Of a stretch of 64,000 nt of DNA, positions 5,792 to 13,800 are shown in pieces; position 1 is the stretch's first letter, and each line of letters starts with the position of its first letter. The notes beneath the pieces are model-generated. The model ran no database searches. It worked only from the letters and a program-made list of their open reading frames with translations, and was not told where the DNA came from. This DNA comes from Gehongia tenuis. Its GTDB lineage: Bacteria > Bacillota > Clostridia > Christensenellales > NSJ-53. Both the position numbers and the translations under genes were made by a program. Location of the stretch: positions 1 through 64,000 of the forward strand of contig NZ_JACRSR010000005.1 of assembly GCF_014384795.1 (NCBI RefSeq). Direction: 5' to 3'.

Positions 5792-5989
5792 ATGAAAAGC
5801 TACTCATCGCGAGAGGTCATCGCGAAGCTCATTGCCGATGGGTGGTACGAGGTATCCGTGGTTGGGAGCCATCACCAGTTCAAACACCCCGTAAAACGGG
5901 GGCGAACAACGGTTAAACATCCCGACAAAGATATCCCACGGCGCACCCTGGACAGCATAGAGCGACAGTCGGGATTACGATTCAGGTAA
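5792..5989 (+). CDS. hicA: HicA mRNA interferase toxin
   Basis: A 65-residue HicA-type toxin that cleaves mRNA during translation. The fold's hallmarks are visible: SSREVIAKLIADGWYEVSVVGSHHQFKHP, with the catalytic histidine in the GSHHQFKHP strand, then KHPDKDIPRRTLDSIERQSGL. AGGAGGG lies eight bases before ATG 5792, whereas the longer in-frame start lies in the promoter. It is followed 41 bases later by hicB, and the order toxin then antitoxin is normal for this family. Its placement beside the integrase suggests stabilisation of the integrated element. Confidence 0.92.
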   Translation: MKSYSSREVIAKLIADGWYEVSVVGSHHQFKHPVKRGRTTVKHPDKDIPRRTLDSIERQSGLRFR

Positions 5990-6030
5990 TCCCGACGCCC
6001 TCCGGGCGTCAGCAGAAAGGAGATGACAAA

Positions 6031-6438
6031 ATGAAAAGACCCGATCGGTATTGTTATCCAGCGGTATTTGCCTATGATCAGGACCAAGAGATTGCCGTGG
6101 TGTTTCCGGATCTGGATTGCGCCACCAGCGGCGCCGATGACGCCGATGCTCTGTTGTCGGCCCGCGAACTACTGGGTTGTGTGATGTACGGACGCGAGGA
6201 GGATGGCGAGGACATCCCCGAGCCCACTCCCCTGGCGGAGGTGCAGGTGGCCGACAATGAGCGTGCTGTGCTGATTGATGTGTATATGCCCTCGATCCGG
6301 TTGGCACAGATTAACCGGTCCGTCAACCGCACCGTTACGCTTCCCGCTTGGCTCAATGCCGCGGCGCTGGAGCGTGGGGTAAATTTTTCTCAGGTCCTGC
6401 AGGATGCCCTTAAACGACAGATCCAAAATGATCGATAG
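6031..6438 (+). CDS. hicB: HicB antitoxin
   Basis: A 135-residue antitoxin. Residues about 8-75 form the partly degraded RNase H-like HicB domain (YPAVFAYDQDQEIAVVFPDLDCATSG...ARELLGCVMYGREEDG) that caps HicA. The C-terminus (RTVTLPAWLNAAALERGVNFSQVLQDALKRQ) is a ribbon-helix-helix DNA-binding segment that would bind the inverted repeat in the hicAB promoter. AAAGGAGATGACAAA precedes ATG 6031. Antitoxin and toxin genes are intact. Confidence 0.92.
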   Translation: MKRPDRYCYPAVFAYDQDQEIAVVFPDLDCATSGADDADALLSARELLGCVMYGREEDGEDIPEPTPLAEVQVADNERAVLIDVYMPSIRLAQINRSVNRTVTLPAWLNAAALERGVNFSQVLQDALKRQIQNDR

Positions 6439-6451
6439 CACAAAAATAATG

Positions 6452-6479
6452 CTCCCCCGGTGTTGGCGCACCGAAGGAG
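6452..6479. terminator. Hairpin after hicB, T-run on the minus strand
   Basis: GCTCC-CC-CGGTG...CGCACCG-AA-GGAGC forms a strong stem. The bases after it on the plus strand are not T-rich, while the minus strand has ATTATTTTTG after the stem. It may stop leftward read-through or act as a structure between hicB and int. Confidence 0.45.
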
Positions 6480-6568
6480 CGGTTGCAGAAATGTACCAAC
6501 AACGACGTAGGTAGGCTCTGCCCTGTTATTATATCATAGGTCGGCCTGCCAAAACAAGGAGGATCAAT

Positions 6569-7651
6569 ATGGCAAGACTGACCAAACAGGCCGATGGGCG
6601 ATACCACACCACCGTGGTCGTGGGCCACGACGCCAGAGGCAAAGCGATTCGCAAACCCATTGCTGGACGCACCCTTAAAGAAATTGACGATAAGCGCGAA
6701 GAAGTGTTGCGCCACTACGCGCTGGGCGGCAAGGCCAGGGCCGAAGTACTCTTTGGTGAGTACGCTGCGGAATGGTATTATGCCATTACACCCACTATAG
6801 CGGAAAAAACGGCCGATGGGTATAAAGGCATGCTCAACGCCTGCCTCATACCCATCTTTGGCAACAGGCAGATGAGAGCGCTTACACCTCCGATAATACA
6901 GCAAGAATTTAATAATCTTGCAAATCAAAAATATTCAAAGTCTTATCTGGCCAAGTGCCGGACAATTCTCAATCGAATATTCAAGCGGGCTGTGGCCGAA
7001 GGGATCCTACCCGTCAATCCCTTATCGGTTGTGACCATGCCCAAAACCAAATCTAAACCCAAAGTCGTTCGCAGAGCCTTTACTCCAGAGGAAACAACCC
7101 GTATTCTTCGCGTAGGCAGCACCCATCCCGAGGGGTTGCTTTTGCTGGTGTTGTATTATACGGGAATGCGCCCGGAGGAGGTCCGTGGTCTTCAGGCCGA
7201 ACATATCGATCTCAAACGTGGGGTTATCCATGTACGGCAAGCGATCACCTATGTTTCGAACCGGACTGCCGAGGACAGGAGCCTCAAAACGCCGCAATCG
7301 CGTCGCGATATCCCTATCCCCCAGGTTTTGGTTCGAGCGTTGCGCAAGCGGCCGGTGTTTGGCGACAATTTCCTTTTTGGCGCGCTCAAGGATCCAAGCA
7401 AGCCTATTTCCCGCACGAGTTTTCATAAGCTCTGGACGCGCCTTATGGTCCAGACCGACACCCCCTATATTACGCCCTATTGGTTCCGCCACAACTTCAC
7501 ATCCATGATGGTTGATCGCGGTATTCAGCCCCATGAACTGATGCGGGTAACCGGCCACGCCAGTACCAACATTTTGATCAAAGTCTACTACCACCCCACT
7601 GAAGCCGGTATTGAAGCTGCAAATCAAAAGGTGCTCAGCGCGTGGGAATAG
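6569..7651 (+). CDS. int: Tyrosine-family site-specific integrase
   Basis: A 360-residue phage integrase. It has an N-terminal arm-binding segment, a SAM-like core-binding domain (about 60-155, GEYAAEWYYAITPTIAEKTADGY), and a catalytic domain. Catalytic residues visible are Arg201 (TGMRPEEV), Lys240 (SLKTPQSRR), Arg307 in the YxxR box, His330 (VTGHAST) and nucleophile Tyr340 (IKVYYHP). The first position of the usual HxxR box is Tyr304 instead of His. AAGGAGGATCAAT precedes ATG 6569. The gene ends 122 bases from the 3' end of tRNA-Lys, the expected attachment target. Confidence 0.92.
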   Translation: MARLTKQADGRYHTTVVVGHDARGKAIRKPIAGRTLKEIDDKREEVLRHYALGGKARAEVLFGEYAAEWYYAITPTIAEKTADGYKGMLNACLIPIFGNRQMRALTPPIIQQEFNNLANQKYSKSYLAKCRTILNRIFKRAVAEGILPVNPLSVVTMPKTKSKPKVVRRAFTPEETTRILRVGSTHPEGLLLLVLYYTGMRPEEVRGLQAEHIDLKRGVIHVRQAITYVSNRTAEDRSLKTPQSRRDIPIPQVLVRALRKRPVFGDNFLFGALKDPSKPISRTSFHKLWTRLMVQTDTPYITPYWFRHNFTSMMVDRGIQPHELMRVTGHASTNILIKVYYHPTEAGIEAANQKVLSAWE

Positions 7652-7732
7652 GATTATCTCATCAAAATTTATAGAAAAAGTAAGTTTACAAAAAGATTAC
7701 AACACGCCCCTTTTACTCGCAGTTTCCCAAAA

Positions 7733-7764
7733 CAAAAAAACCCTGGAACCTAACAGTTCCAGAG
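7733..7764 (-). terminator. Terminator of the tRNA operon
   Basis: On the minus strand CTGGAAC-TGTTA-GGTTCCAG is followed by GG and seven T. It lies ten bases beyond the CCA end of tRNA-Lys. Confidence 0.85.
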
Positions 7765-7773
7765 CTTCAAGGT

Positions 7774-7849
7774 TGGTGATCCATCGGGGATTCGAACCCC
7801 GGACACCCTGATTAAAAGTCAGGTGCTCTACCGACTGAGCTAATGGATC
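7774..7849 (-). tRNA. tRNA-Lys (anticodon TTT), probable attachment site
   Basis: The gene folds as a 76-base tRNA with CCA encoded. The acceptor GATCCAT pairs with ATGGATC, and the anticodon arm is CCTGA-CTTTTAA-TCAGG, giving TTT. It is the last of four tRNAs on the minus strand. Its 3' half faces the integrase gene, so it is the probable att site, with the second copy of the core outside the window. Confidence 0.95.
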
Positions 7850-7852
7850 CTA

Positions 7853-7927
7853 TGGCTGGGGTGGCAGGACTCGAACCTACGAATGCGGGAGTCAAAGTCC
7901 CGTGCCTTACCACTTGGCTACACCCCA
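7853..7927 (-). tRNA. tRNA-Gln (anticodon TTG)
   Basis: A 75-base tRNA with encoded CCA. The acceptor is TGGGGTG/CACCCCA and the anticodon arm CGGGA-CTTTGAC-TCCCG, giving TTG. It is the third of four tRNAs, three bases from tRNA-Lys. Confidence 0.95.
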
Positions 7928-7952
7928 ATAAGGTTATCGGGGAAAGAAAAAA

Positions 7953-8030
7953 TGGGGTGGGTAGTGGGATTCGAACCCACGACCTCCAGAGCCACAATCT
8001 GGCGCCCTAACCAACTGAACTATACCCACC
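7953..8030 (-). tRNA. tRNA-His (anticodon GTG)
   Basis: The acceptor is GTGGGTA/TACCCAC with encoded CCA, and the anticodon arm CCAGA-TTGTGGC-TCTGG gives GTG. The extra G-1 typical of tRNA-His is encoded at 8030, opposite discriminator C73. Confidence 0.95.
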
Positions 8031-8037
8031 ACAATAA

Positions 8038-8114
8038 TGGCGCGCCTGCAGGGATTCGAACCCCGGGCCCACGGCTTAGAAGGCCGTTGCTCTATCCGAC
8101 TGAGCTACAGGCGC
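8038..8114 (-). tRNA. tRNA-Arg (anticodon TCT)
   Basis: The acceptor is GCGCCTG/CAGGCGC with encoded CCA. The anticodon arm ACGGC-CTTCTAA-GCCGT gives TCT. It is the first gene of the four-tRNA operon. Confidence 0.95.
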
Positions 8115-8177
8115 ACATCCAACCACCCTGACAGCGCGCATCCACGCGATGCAACCGATAACGGCTAACATCTGTCG

Positions 8178-8206
8178 ATTTTAGCATAGGCGGCCCAGAT
8201 TGTCAA
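8178..8206 (-). promoter_or_regulatory. Promoter of the tRNA operon
   Basis: On the minus strand TTGACA (8206-8201), a 17-base spacer and TAAAAT (8183-8178), about 65 bases before tRNA-Arg. The C/G-rich stretch after it suggests a leader that is processed away. Confidence 0.8.
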
Positions 8207-8224
8207 TATTTTTCACGGAAGCAT

Positions 8225-8695
8225 CTAACCATTCAAGAGCTGAAGCTTCGGTACGATTCCTTCCTTGTTCACCACCAAAATCCCATAGGAAGGATGATCC
8301 AGCGATCTTCCCAAACTCCCCGGATTCATCATCAAAACGCCGCTTTCATAATGGATATCCCGCTGATGCGTATGGCCATACAAGGCCGCCTCAGCTCCAA
8401 GTTCCCGTGCCCGTTCCGCAATGAGCGCGGTACCCATTTTGGCCCGATAGGTATGTCCATGGGTGATAAATATCCTATGCCCCATAAAGCTCAGAATATT
8501 CTCCGTATCCCCATCGCCATAATCGCAGTTCCCTTTGACCGTGTACAAGGGACAGGGCAGGTCCGCGTTCAGTTTATCCAGATCGTTCCAGTGATCGCCC
8601 AAATGAATGATTCCATCCACCGGTCCCAGCTGTTCCATCCACTGCTTCATACGGATTAGGCTGCCATGGGTATCGGATAAAACAGCAAGAATCAA
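8225..8695 (-). CDS. yfcE: YfcE/MJ0936-family metallophosphoesterase
   Basis: A 156-residue calcineurin-like phosphodiesterase. The metal-binding motifs appear in order: SDTHG (residues 7-11), HLGDHW, KGNCDYGD, ITHGHTY and GHTHQRDI, ending in the NPGSLGR signature of the YfcE family. Enzymes of this family hydrolyse phosphodiesters in vitro, and the cellular substrate is uncertain. The start is TTG 8695, which overlaps the TGA of rdgB (TTGA) and follows GAGGAGGAAGG. The rdgB-yfcE pair is a common operon in Clostridia. Confidence 0.9.
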   Translation of the reverse strand: MILAVLSDTHGSLIRMKQWMEQLGPVDGIIHLGDHWNDLDKLNADLPCPLYTVKGNCDYGDGDTENILSFMGHRIFITHGHTYRAKMGTALIAERARELGAEAALYGHTHQRDIHYESGVLMMNPGSLGRSLDHPSYGILVVNKEGIVPKLQLLNG

Positions 8696-9285
8696 AGTCC
8701 TTCCTCCTCCAGAATCGCAAGCACAGCCCGCAAAGCCTTTCCCCGATGGCTGATTTTATTTTTGACTTCCATGGAAATCTCCGAAAAGGTTCCGCCCTCG
8801 CCGGGCACAAAAAACAAGGGATCATAACCAAAGCCGCCCTCGCCCCGCGGCTGAAAAAGGACGCTTCCCTCACAGCTCCCCTGAACCGTACGAATAGGTT
8901 TTCCCGGCACAGCCAGCGCCATACAGCATATGAACCTGGCACTGCGCTCCGCCGCCGGCACATCCTTCATGAGTTCCAGAAGCTTGGCATTGTTCTTTGC
9001 ATCGGTCGCGCCTTCTCCGCTGAACCGGGCCGAATAGACACCCGGAGCACCGTTCAGCGCATCCACGGCCAAGCCCGAATCGTCGGCCAGCGCAGCATAA
9101 CCGGTAAGTTCCATCACCTCCCGCGCCTTCTTTGCCGCGTTCTCCTCGAACGTTACGCCATCCTCCACCACATCGATGACATATCCGCCCTCCTTCAAAG
9201 AAATCACATCGTCGAAGAAGGGTCCCAGAATTTCTTTGATCTCCCGCACCTTGCCCTGATTGTTGGAAGCGATCATAAGCCGCAT
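8692..9285 (-). CDS. rdgB: RdgB/HAM1 non-canonical purine NTP pyrophosphatase
   Basis: A 197-residue enzyme hydrolysing ITP, dITP and XTP to monophosphates to keep deaminated purines out of nucleic acids. The family signatures are intact: N-terminal IASNNQGKVREIKEIL, VEDGVTFEENAAKKA, ALADDSGLAVDALNGAPGVYSARF, and the C-terminal GYDPLFFVPGEGGTFSE and HRGKALRA. ATG 9285 lies behind AAAGGAGG; the longer frame to 9336 includes no better start. It is the first gene of a pair with yfcE. Confidence 0.95.
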   Translation of the reverse strand: MRLMIASNNQGKVREIKEILGPFFDDVISLKEGGYVIDVVEDGVTFEENAAKKAREVMELTGYAALADDSGLAVDALNGAPGVYSARFSGEGATDAKNNAKLLELMKDVPAAERSARFICCMALAVPGKPIRTVQGSCEGSVLFQPRGEGGFGYDPLFFVPGEGGTFSEISMEVKNKISHRGKALRAVLAILEEEGL

Positions 9286-9340
9286 TGCCCAATCCTCCTT
9301 TGTTCCGATGGCATCATTGTAGCACAATTTGGGCAAACAA

Positions 9341-9365
9341 AAAAGCCGGATGCTATCCGGCTTTT
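9341..9365. terminator. Bidirectional-looking terminator
   Basis: AAAAGCCGGAT-GCT-ATCCGGCTTTT lies between the GerMN gene and rdgB. It ends GerMN transcription and separates it from rdgB. Confidence 0.85.
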
Positions 9366-9374
9366 AGGAATCCA

Positions 9375-10355
9375 TCAATCGATGATATTGGCAAAGGTAG
9401 GCGCGCCGTCAAACTTCTTCAATGCATCGAAGTTCTTGCCCTCCACCTGAATATTGAGCTGCTGAATATCTCCAAAGGTCATGGACGTGAGCACCAACGC
9501 TTTGACGCAGGCGATTCCGCCGTCCTCATCCTTTAGCGCCTCATTGAGCTCCTTGGAGAAATTCACCGTGGCAGCGCCGTTCTCCAGTTTCACTTCCTTG
9601 ATGGTCACGCCTTCCGGGAAAGGGCTGATGAGGCCGCTGTTGGCGTCGGGCCCTTTGATGATCTCCTCCACCGCGCCCTCAAAGCCGCTGCCCTGGGGAA
9701 CGAGACGGGTGACCGGCACCCACACTTTCCGGTTCTGATCCAGGAAGAACACCGTCACCTTTTCCGTTGCGTTGACATCCAGTCCCTGAGCCATGGTTTC
9801 CACATTGAGATCCATGGGAGAGAAGGCCTCGGCCAAATCACTGCCGAAGGGAAGTTTTCCTTCCGAACCCTCAACGGTGATCTTCACCTCGTCAATGGTC
9901 GGAAATTCCGTCAGCGTGTTGACGACGCCGGTGGTGAAATTTTTCTCGGCCACTGCGCTGTCCAGTTCCAAGGCTTCCTTGCTGAACGCCGCTTCCGCCA
10001 CGCCGTCCTTGATGGACAGTGAAATATCCGTGTCCGGAGGAATCACGCCTTTGAGGCCATTGGCCGCGAGAGAGGTCGCGCCGGGGCCATCGATCACCAG
10101 TTGTTCCAAAGCCGCTTTGCCGATACCCTCGGTCCAGGGGATTTCCTTCATGACGGGCACCATCTGGCCATTTTCATTTTGCACATAAAGCAGCGTCTCC
10201 CGCATGCCCGATGCCGAAGTCGTTTGATCTTCAATGCTCAGGTCTCCCGAAGCCACGGGCGAAGAGATGACTCGTTCGTCCTCCGATCCGCAGCCCGCCA
10301 GGCAAAGCCCCATCATTAGAACGCACACCACGAGTAACCAACCAGTCTTTCTCAT
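9375..10355 (-). CDS. Lipoprotein with two GerMN domains
   Basis: A 326-residue secreted lipoprotein. The signal peptide ends in LAGC with the lipidated Cys at residue 22. Two GerMN-type modules follow: one about residues 50-170 (LLYVQNENGQMVPVMKEIPW...ALEQLVIDGPG) and one about 200-310 (VTVFFLDQNRKVWVPVTRLVP...GAVEEIIKGPD). GerM of Bacillus is a sporulation and germination lipoprotein with this tandem architecture. It acts outside the membrane, probably in the cortex or engulfing septum. GGAGGTGGG precedes ATG 10355. Domain naming is confident, the exact cellular role less so. Confidence 0.85.
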   Translation of the reverse strand: MRKTGWLLVVCVLMMGLCLAGCGSEDERVISSPVASGDLSIEDQTTSASGMRETLLYVQNENGQMVPVMKEIPWTEGIGKAALEQLVIDGPGATSLAANGLKGVIPPDTDISLSIKDGVAEAAFSKEALELDSAVAEKNFTTGVVNTLTEFPTIDEVKITVEGSEGKLPFGSDLAEAFSPMDLNVETMAQGLDVNATEKVTVFFLDQNRKVWVPVTRLVPQGSGFEGAVEEIIKGPDANSGLISPFPEGVTIKEVKLENGAATVNFSKELNEALKDEDGGIACVKALVLTSMTFGDIQQLNIQVEGKNFDALKKFDGAPTFANIID

Positions 10356-10495
10356 TCATCCCACCTCCACAGTTCTAAGGAATTATATGGACGGAGGTTG
10401 ACGAGTATGTGTCCCAAAAGACTAAATTCATAAATTTCTTTCTTTCGCCGGTCATTTCCACTATAATAATAGAGACAGACTGGGAGGAAAATAAT

Positions 10496-12262
10496 ATGCC
10501 TTTGGATGGAATTATGCTGCGCAGCGTGGTCACCGAGCTTCAGGAGAAGCTTACCGGCGGAAGGATAGACCGCGTGCTGCAGCCCGAAAATGATGAGATT
10601 CACCTGGTGATTCGAAGTCAGGGCGAAAATCAACGCCTGCTTTTGTCCGCCAGCCCCAACAACGCCCGCATCCATCTGACCGCGGGTTCCAAACCCAATC
10701 CCATGACCCCGCCCATGTTCTGCATGCTTCTTCGCAAGCATCTCGTTAACGCCAAGATCCTGGAGATCAGGCAGATGGGTATGGAGCGGGCAGTGGAACT
10801 TCGGATTGAAACCATCGATGAGCTTGGCGACCGCAGTCCAAGGCGGCTGATCGTGGAGGCCATGGGCAGAAACAGCAATATCATTTTGATCGGCAAAAAC
10901 GATCGTATTCTGGACAGCGTGCGCCGGGTGGATGAACAGATGAGCCGGGTACGGGAAATTCTGCCCGGCCTGCCCTATGAAAATCCGCCGGAGCTTGGCA
11001 AAAGTGATCCCCTCGCCGCCGATGAGGCCTCCTTTCGTGCCATCTTTGCCGAACCCGCCCATGCCAAGCTGGATAAATGCCTGGCGGGTGCGTATTTGGG
11101 ACTTTCACTGCCCTCCGCTCAGGAGATCCTGTACCGGGCTCTCGGCGAAGACATACCTCTGGCAGGGAATCTTACGGCGGAACAGATTTCCGCTCTTTGG
11201 CGGGCTTTTGGCGCCTTCTACGACGACGTCCGGGCAGCACGCTTCTCGCCCGTGCTGCTGGAACGGGACGGCGAAGCTGCGGATCTGTTTCCCTTCATCT
11301 ATTGCTCCAAGGCCCATGAGCATCTGGTTCAGGCCGCATCACCCAGTGAAGCGGCGGACCGGTATTATGCCGCCCGTGACCGCAGGGCGCGGGTCACCCA
11401 GCGCAGTGCCAACCTGGTTCGAGTGGTTAAAAACAACATCGAACGCTGTCAAAAGAAAATTCAGATTCAGCAGGACACCTTGGCGGACTGCGCTCATTCG
11501 GAGCAGTACCGGATTAGGGGCGATCTCATCACGGCCAATCTGCATGGGTTGACCCGAGGCATGACGTGCGCACGGGTGCAAAACTATTACAGCCCCGACC
11601 TTGAAATGCTGGATATTCCCATGGACCCCCAGCGTACGCCGGCACAAAATGCCCAGCGTTATTACAAACGATACAACAAGCTCAAAAAGGCCTTTGACAC
11701 CACCACCGAACAGCTGGCTGCGGCCAAGGAAGAGCTGAGTTACCTGGAGGGGCAGCTGGACAACCTGGATAAATGCACCGAGGCCGATGAACTTCTGGAG
11801 ATTCGGGATGAACTGGCGCGGCTTGGGTATCTTCGAAAACTGCCTGATAAGAAGAAGGCCTCCCGGCCCTCCCTGTCCCGGCCCCATCATTATCAAACCG
11901 GTGACGGTCTTGATGTGTATGTCGGAAAAAACAATGTGCAGAACGACTGGCTCACCCTCCGCTTTGCCGATGGGAACGACTACTGGTTTCATACGAAAAA
12001 CATCCCCGGTTCCCATGTGATTCTTAAGACTCAGGGCAAAGAGCCGCCGGGCTCCTCCATACAGGAAGCGGCGGCGCTGGCGGCTTGGTATTCCAAGGGC
12101 AAGGGCGGTGCGCAGGTGCCGGTGGACTACACACCCCGGAAATTCATCAAAAAGCCTGCCGGTGCCCGGCCGGGATATGTGATCTATTTTCAGAATCGCA
12201 CCCTCTATATCACGCCTTCGGAGGAAACCATCAAGCGATTAAAGCGATTGGAAGATATATAA
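10496..12262 (+). CDS. rqcH: RqcH (NFACT protein) of ribosome-associated quality control
   Basis: A 588-residue NFACT protein, the bacterial Rqc2 homologue that binds stalled 50S subunits and recruits tRNA-Ala to add C-terminal alanine tails. The N-terminal NFACT-N domain begins MPLDGIMLRSVVTELQ and has the EAMGRNSNIIL signature. A long coiled-coil middle (about 290-440) and a C-terminal NFACT-R domain (YVGKNNVQNDWLTLRFA...DYWFHTKNIPGSHVIL) follow. The family is often labelled fibronectin-binding protein. GGGAGGAAAATAAT precedes ATG 10496, and a TATAAT box lies at 10462-10467. It is monocistronic with its own terminator. Confidence 0.93.
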   Translation: MPLDGIMLRSVVTELQEKLTGGRIDRVLQPENDEIHLVIRSQGENQRLLLSASPNNARIHLTAGSKPNPMTPPMFCMLLRKHLVNAKILEIRQMGMERAVELRIETIDELGDRSPRRLIVEAMGRNSNIILIGKNDRILDSVRRVDEQMSRVREILPGLPYENPPELGKSDPLAADEASFRAIFAEPAHAKLDKCLAGAYLGLSLPSAQEILYRALGEDIPLAGNLTAEQISALWRAFGAFYDDVRAARFSPVLLERDGEAADLFPFIYCSKAHEHLVQAASPSEAADRYYAARDRRARVTQRSANLVRVVKNNIERCQKKIQIQQDTLADCAHSEQYRIRGDLITANLHGLTRGMTCARVQNYYSPDLEMLDIPMDPQRTPAQNAQRYYKRYNKLKKAFDTTTEQLAAAKEELSYLEGQLDNLDKCTEADELLEIRDELARLGYLRKLPDKKKASRPSLSRPHHYQTGDGLDVYVGKNNVQNDWLTLRFADGNDYWFHTKNIPGSHVILKTQGKEPPGSSIQEAAALAAWYSKGKGGAQVPVDYTPRKFIKKPAGARPGYVIYFQNRTLYITPSEETIKRLKRLEDI

Positions 12263-12263
12263 A

Positions 12264-12290
12264 AAAGGCCTGGCGGTTTGCCAGGCCTTT
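12264..12290. terminator. Terminator shared by rqcH and the pyr operon
   Basis: AAAGGCCTGGC-GGTTT-GCCAGGCCTTT between convergent rqcH and pyrE, with A/T runs on both sides, can work in both directions. Confidence 0.85.
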
Positions 12291-12299
12291 CATTATATC

Positions 12300-12875
12300 T
12301 TATTTTACGGGACGGCTTCCCGGCTTGACCACCGGCACGCCTTCCTTGCAGAGGGGACATTCCTCCGGCTTAAAGGCCTCCACCTTCATGCTGAGAACCG
12401 CCTGCATGGGCACGCCAAAATCCACAGCACCCTCGCTTCGGTCCACCACGACGCCCACGGCCACGACCTCGGCGCCCGCTTCTTCCACCAGCTTCATGAC
12501 CTCGCGCACCGATCCGCCGGTGGTAACCACGTCCTCGGTAATGAGCACCCTGGCGCCTTCCGGGACTCTGAAGCCGCGGCGAAAGGTCATCACGCCATTT
12601 TCACGTTCGGCGAAGATGTTCGGGACCCCCATTTGGCGGGCCACTTCATAGGCCATAATCATGCCGCCCATGGCCGGTCCCACCACCAGATCGATCTTTG
12701 TGCCCTCAAACTTGTTCACCAAATCTTCGCAGAGGATGCGGCTATATTCAGGGCTCTTGAAAAGCTGGGCGCACTGCATGTAACGGTTGCTGTGCAGTCC
12801 GCTGGTCAGGCGAAAATGCCCCTCCAGCATAGCGCCCGATTTGCGCAGAATATCCAATGCCTCTTCTTTTTTCAT
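12300..12875 (-). CDS. pyrE: Orotate phosphoribosyltransferase
   Basis: A 191-residue enzyme transferring phosphoribose from PRPP to orotate to give OMP, the fifth step of UMP synthesis. The PRPP-binding signature VLITEDVVTTGGSVREV (about residues 109-125) is intact, as are the GHFRLTSGLHSNRYMQ substrate region and the VGPAMGGMIMAYEVAR loop. The C-terminus has CPLCKEG, a Cys pair found in some Clostridial PyrE. AAAGGAG precedes ATG 12875. It is the last gene of the pyr operon, 16 bases after pyrD. Confidence 0.96.
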   Translation of the reverse strand: MKKEEALDILRKSGAMLEGHFRLTSGLHSNRYMQCAQLFKSPEYSRILCEDLVNKFEGTKIDLVVGPAMGGMIMAYEVARQMGVPNIFAERENGVMTFRRGFRVPEGARVLITEDVVTTGGSVREVMKLVEEAGAEVVAVGVVVDRSEGAVDFGVPMQAVLSMKVEAFKPEECPLCKEGVPVVKPGSRPVK

Positions 12876-12891
12876 GGTACAAGACTCCTTT

Positions 12892-13800
12892 CTATGCTTC
12901 CAGTTTTCCGATAATTTCCTGGACTCCGCTCAAGTGATGACGTTCCAAATAGGCCTTGATGCCTTGAATCACTTTGGGACAGGCCATGGGATCGCTGAGG
13001 TTGGCCGTTCCCACCATCACCGCCGTGGCTCCGGCCAGCAGAAATTCCACGGCATCCTCGCCGGTCTCGATGCCGCCCATGCCCACCACCGGAATCTTCA
13101 CGCTCTTAGCCACTTGATAGACCATGCGAAGGGCCACCGGTTTCACCGCCGGACCGGACAGGCCGCCGGTCACATTGGCCAAAACGGGCTTTCTTGTCTC
13201 GATATCAATGGCCATACCGGTCAGCGTATTGATGAGGGAGACCGCGTCGGCGCCGCCGTCCTCCGCTGCACGGGCATTGTCCGTGATGTCGGCCACGTTG
13301 GGAGAAAGCTTGACCATGAGAGGCTGCTCGCAATGCTTTTTGAACCGCTTCGTGACCTCCTCCACCATGGCGGGACGGATGCCGAATGCCACGCCGCCCT
13401 CCTTCACGTTGGGGCAGGAGATATTGAGCTCCACCAGATCCACATCGGCGCCCTGCAGGCCTTTAGCCATGTTCTCGTAATCCTCCAGGGTCGCTCCCGC
13501 AACGTTGGCGATGACCGCCGTGTTCTTTTGACGAAGCTTGGGAAGTTCATCCGAAAGGAAGGCCGAAAGGCCCGGATTCTGCAGACCCACGCTGTTCAGC
13601 ATACCCGCTGCAGTTTCAGCAATCCTTGGAGGGGGATTCCCCTGTCTAGGCAGTAATGTAAGGCCTTTCACGCTTATTCCGCCAAGCAGGGAGATATCGT
13701 AGTATTCGTCATACTCTGCACCAAAGCCGAAGGTGCCCGAGGCAGCGATGACAGGGTTCTTCAGTTTGACGCCGCAGAGGTTTACCAATAGATCCATCAC
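12892..13800 (-). CDS. pyrD: Dihydroorotate dehydrogenase B, catalytic subunit
   Basis: A 302-residue class 1B dihydroorotate dehydrogenase that oxidises dihydroorotate to orotate with FMN and passes electrons to PyrK. Signatures include IAASGTFGFGAEYDEYYD, the NISCPNVKEGG catalytic loop with the class 1 cysteine, KLSPNVADI, and the phosphate-binding VGMGGIETGEDA and GATAVMVGTA. The start is GTG 13800 or ATG 13797, overlapping the TGA of pyrK, with AAGGAGGTGG before. PyrK beside it shows the NAD-linked heterotetramer form. Confidence 0.96.
   Translation of the reverse strand: MMDLLVNLCGVKLKNPVIAASGTFGFGAEYDEYYDISLLGGISVKGLTLLPRQGNPPPRIAETAAGMLNSVGLQNPGLSAFLSDELPKLRQKNTAVIANVAGATLEDYENMAKGLQGADVDLVELNISCPNVKEGGVAFGIRPAMVEEVTKRFKKHCEQPLMVKLSPNVADITDNARAAEDGGADAVSLINTLTGMAIDIETRKPVLANVTGGLSGPAVKPVALRMVYQVAKSVKIPVVGMGGIETGEDAVEFLLAGATAVMVGTANLSDPMACPKVIQGIKAYLERHHLSGVQEIIGKLEA

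Noticed and set aside
7733..7764. The hairpin beside tRNA-Lys as an attachment-site repeat
   Set aside because: It is a normal terminator of the tRNA operon on the minus strand, with a T-run. No repeat of the tRNA core is visible in the window.
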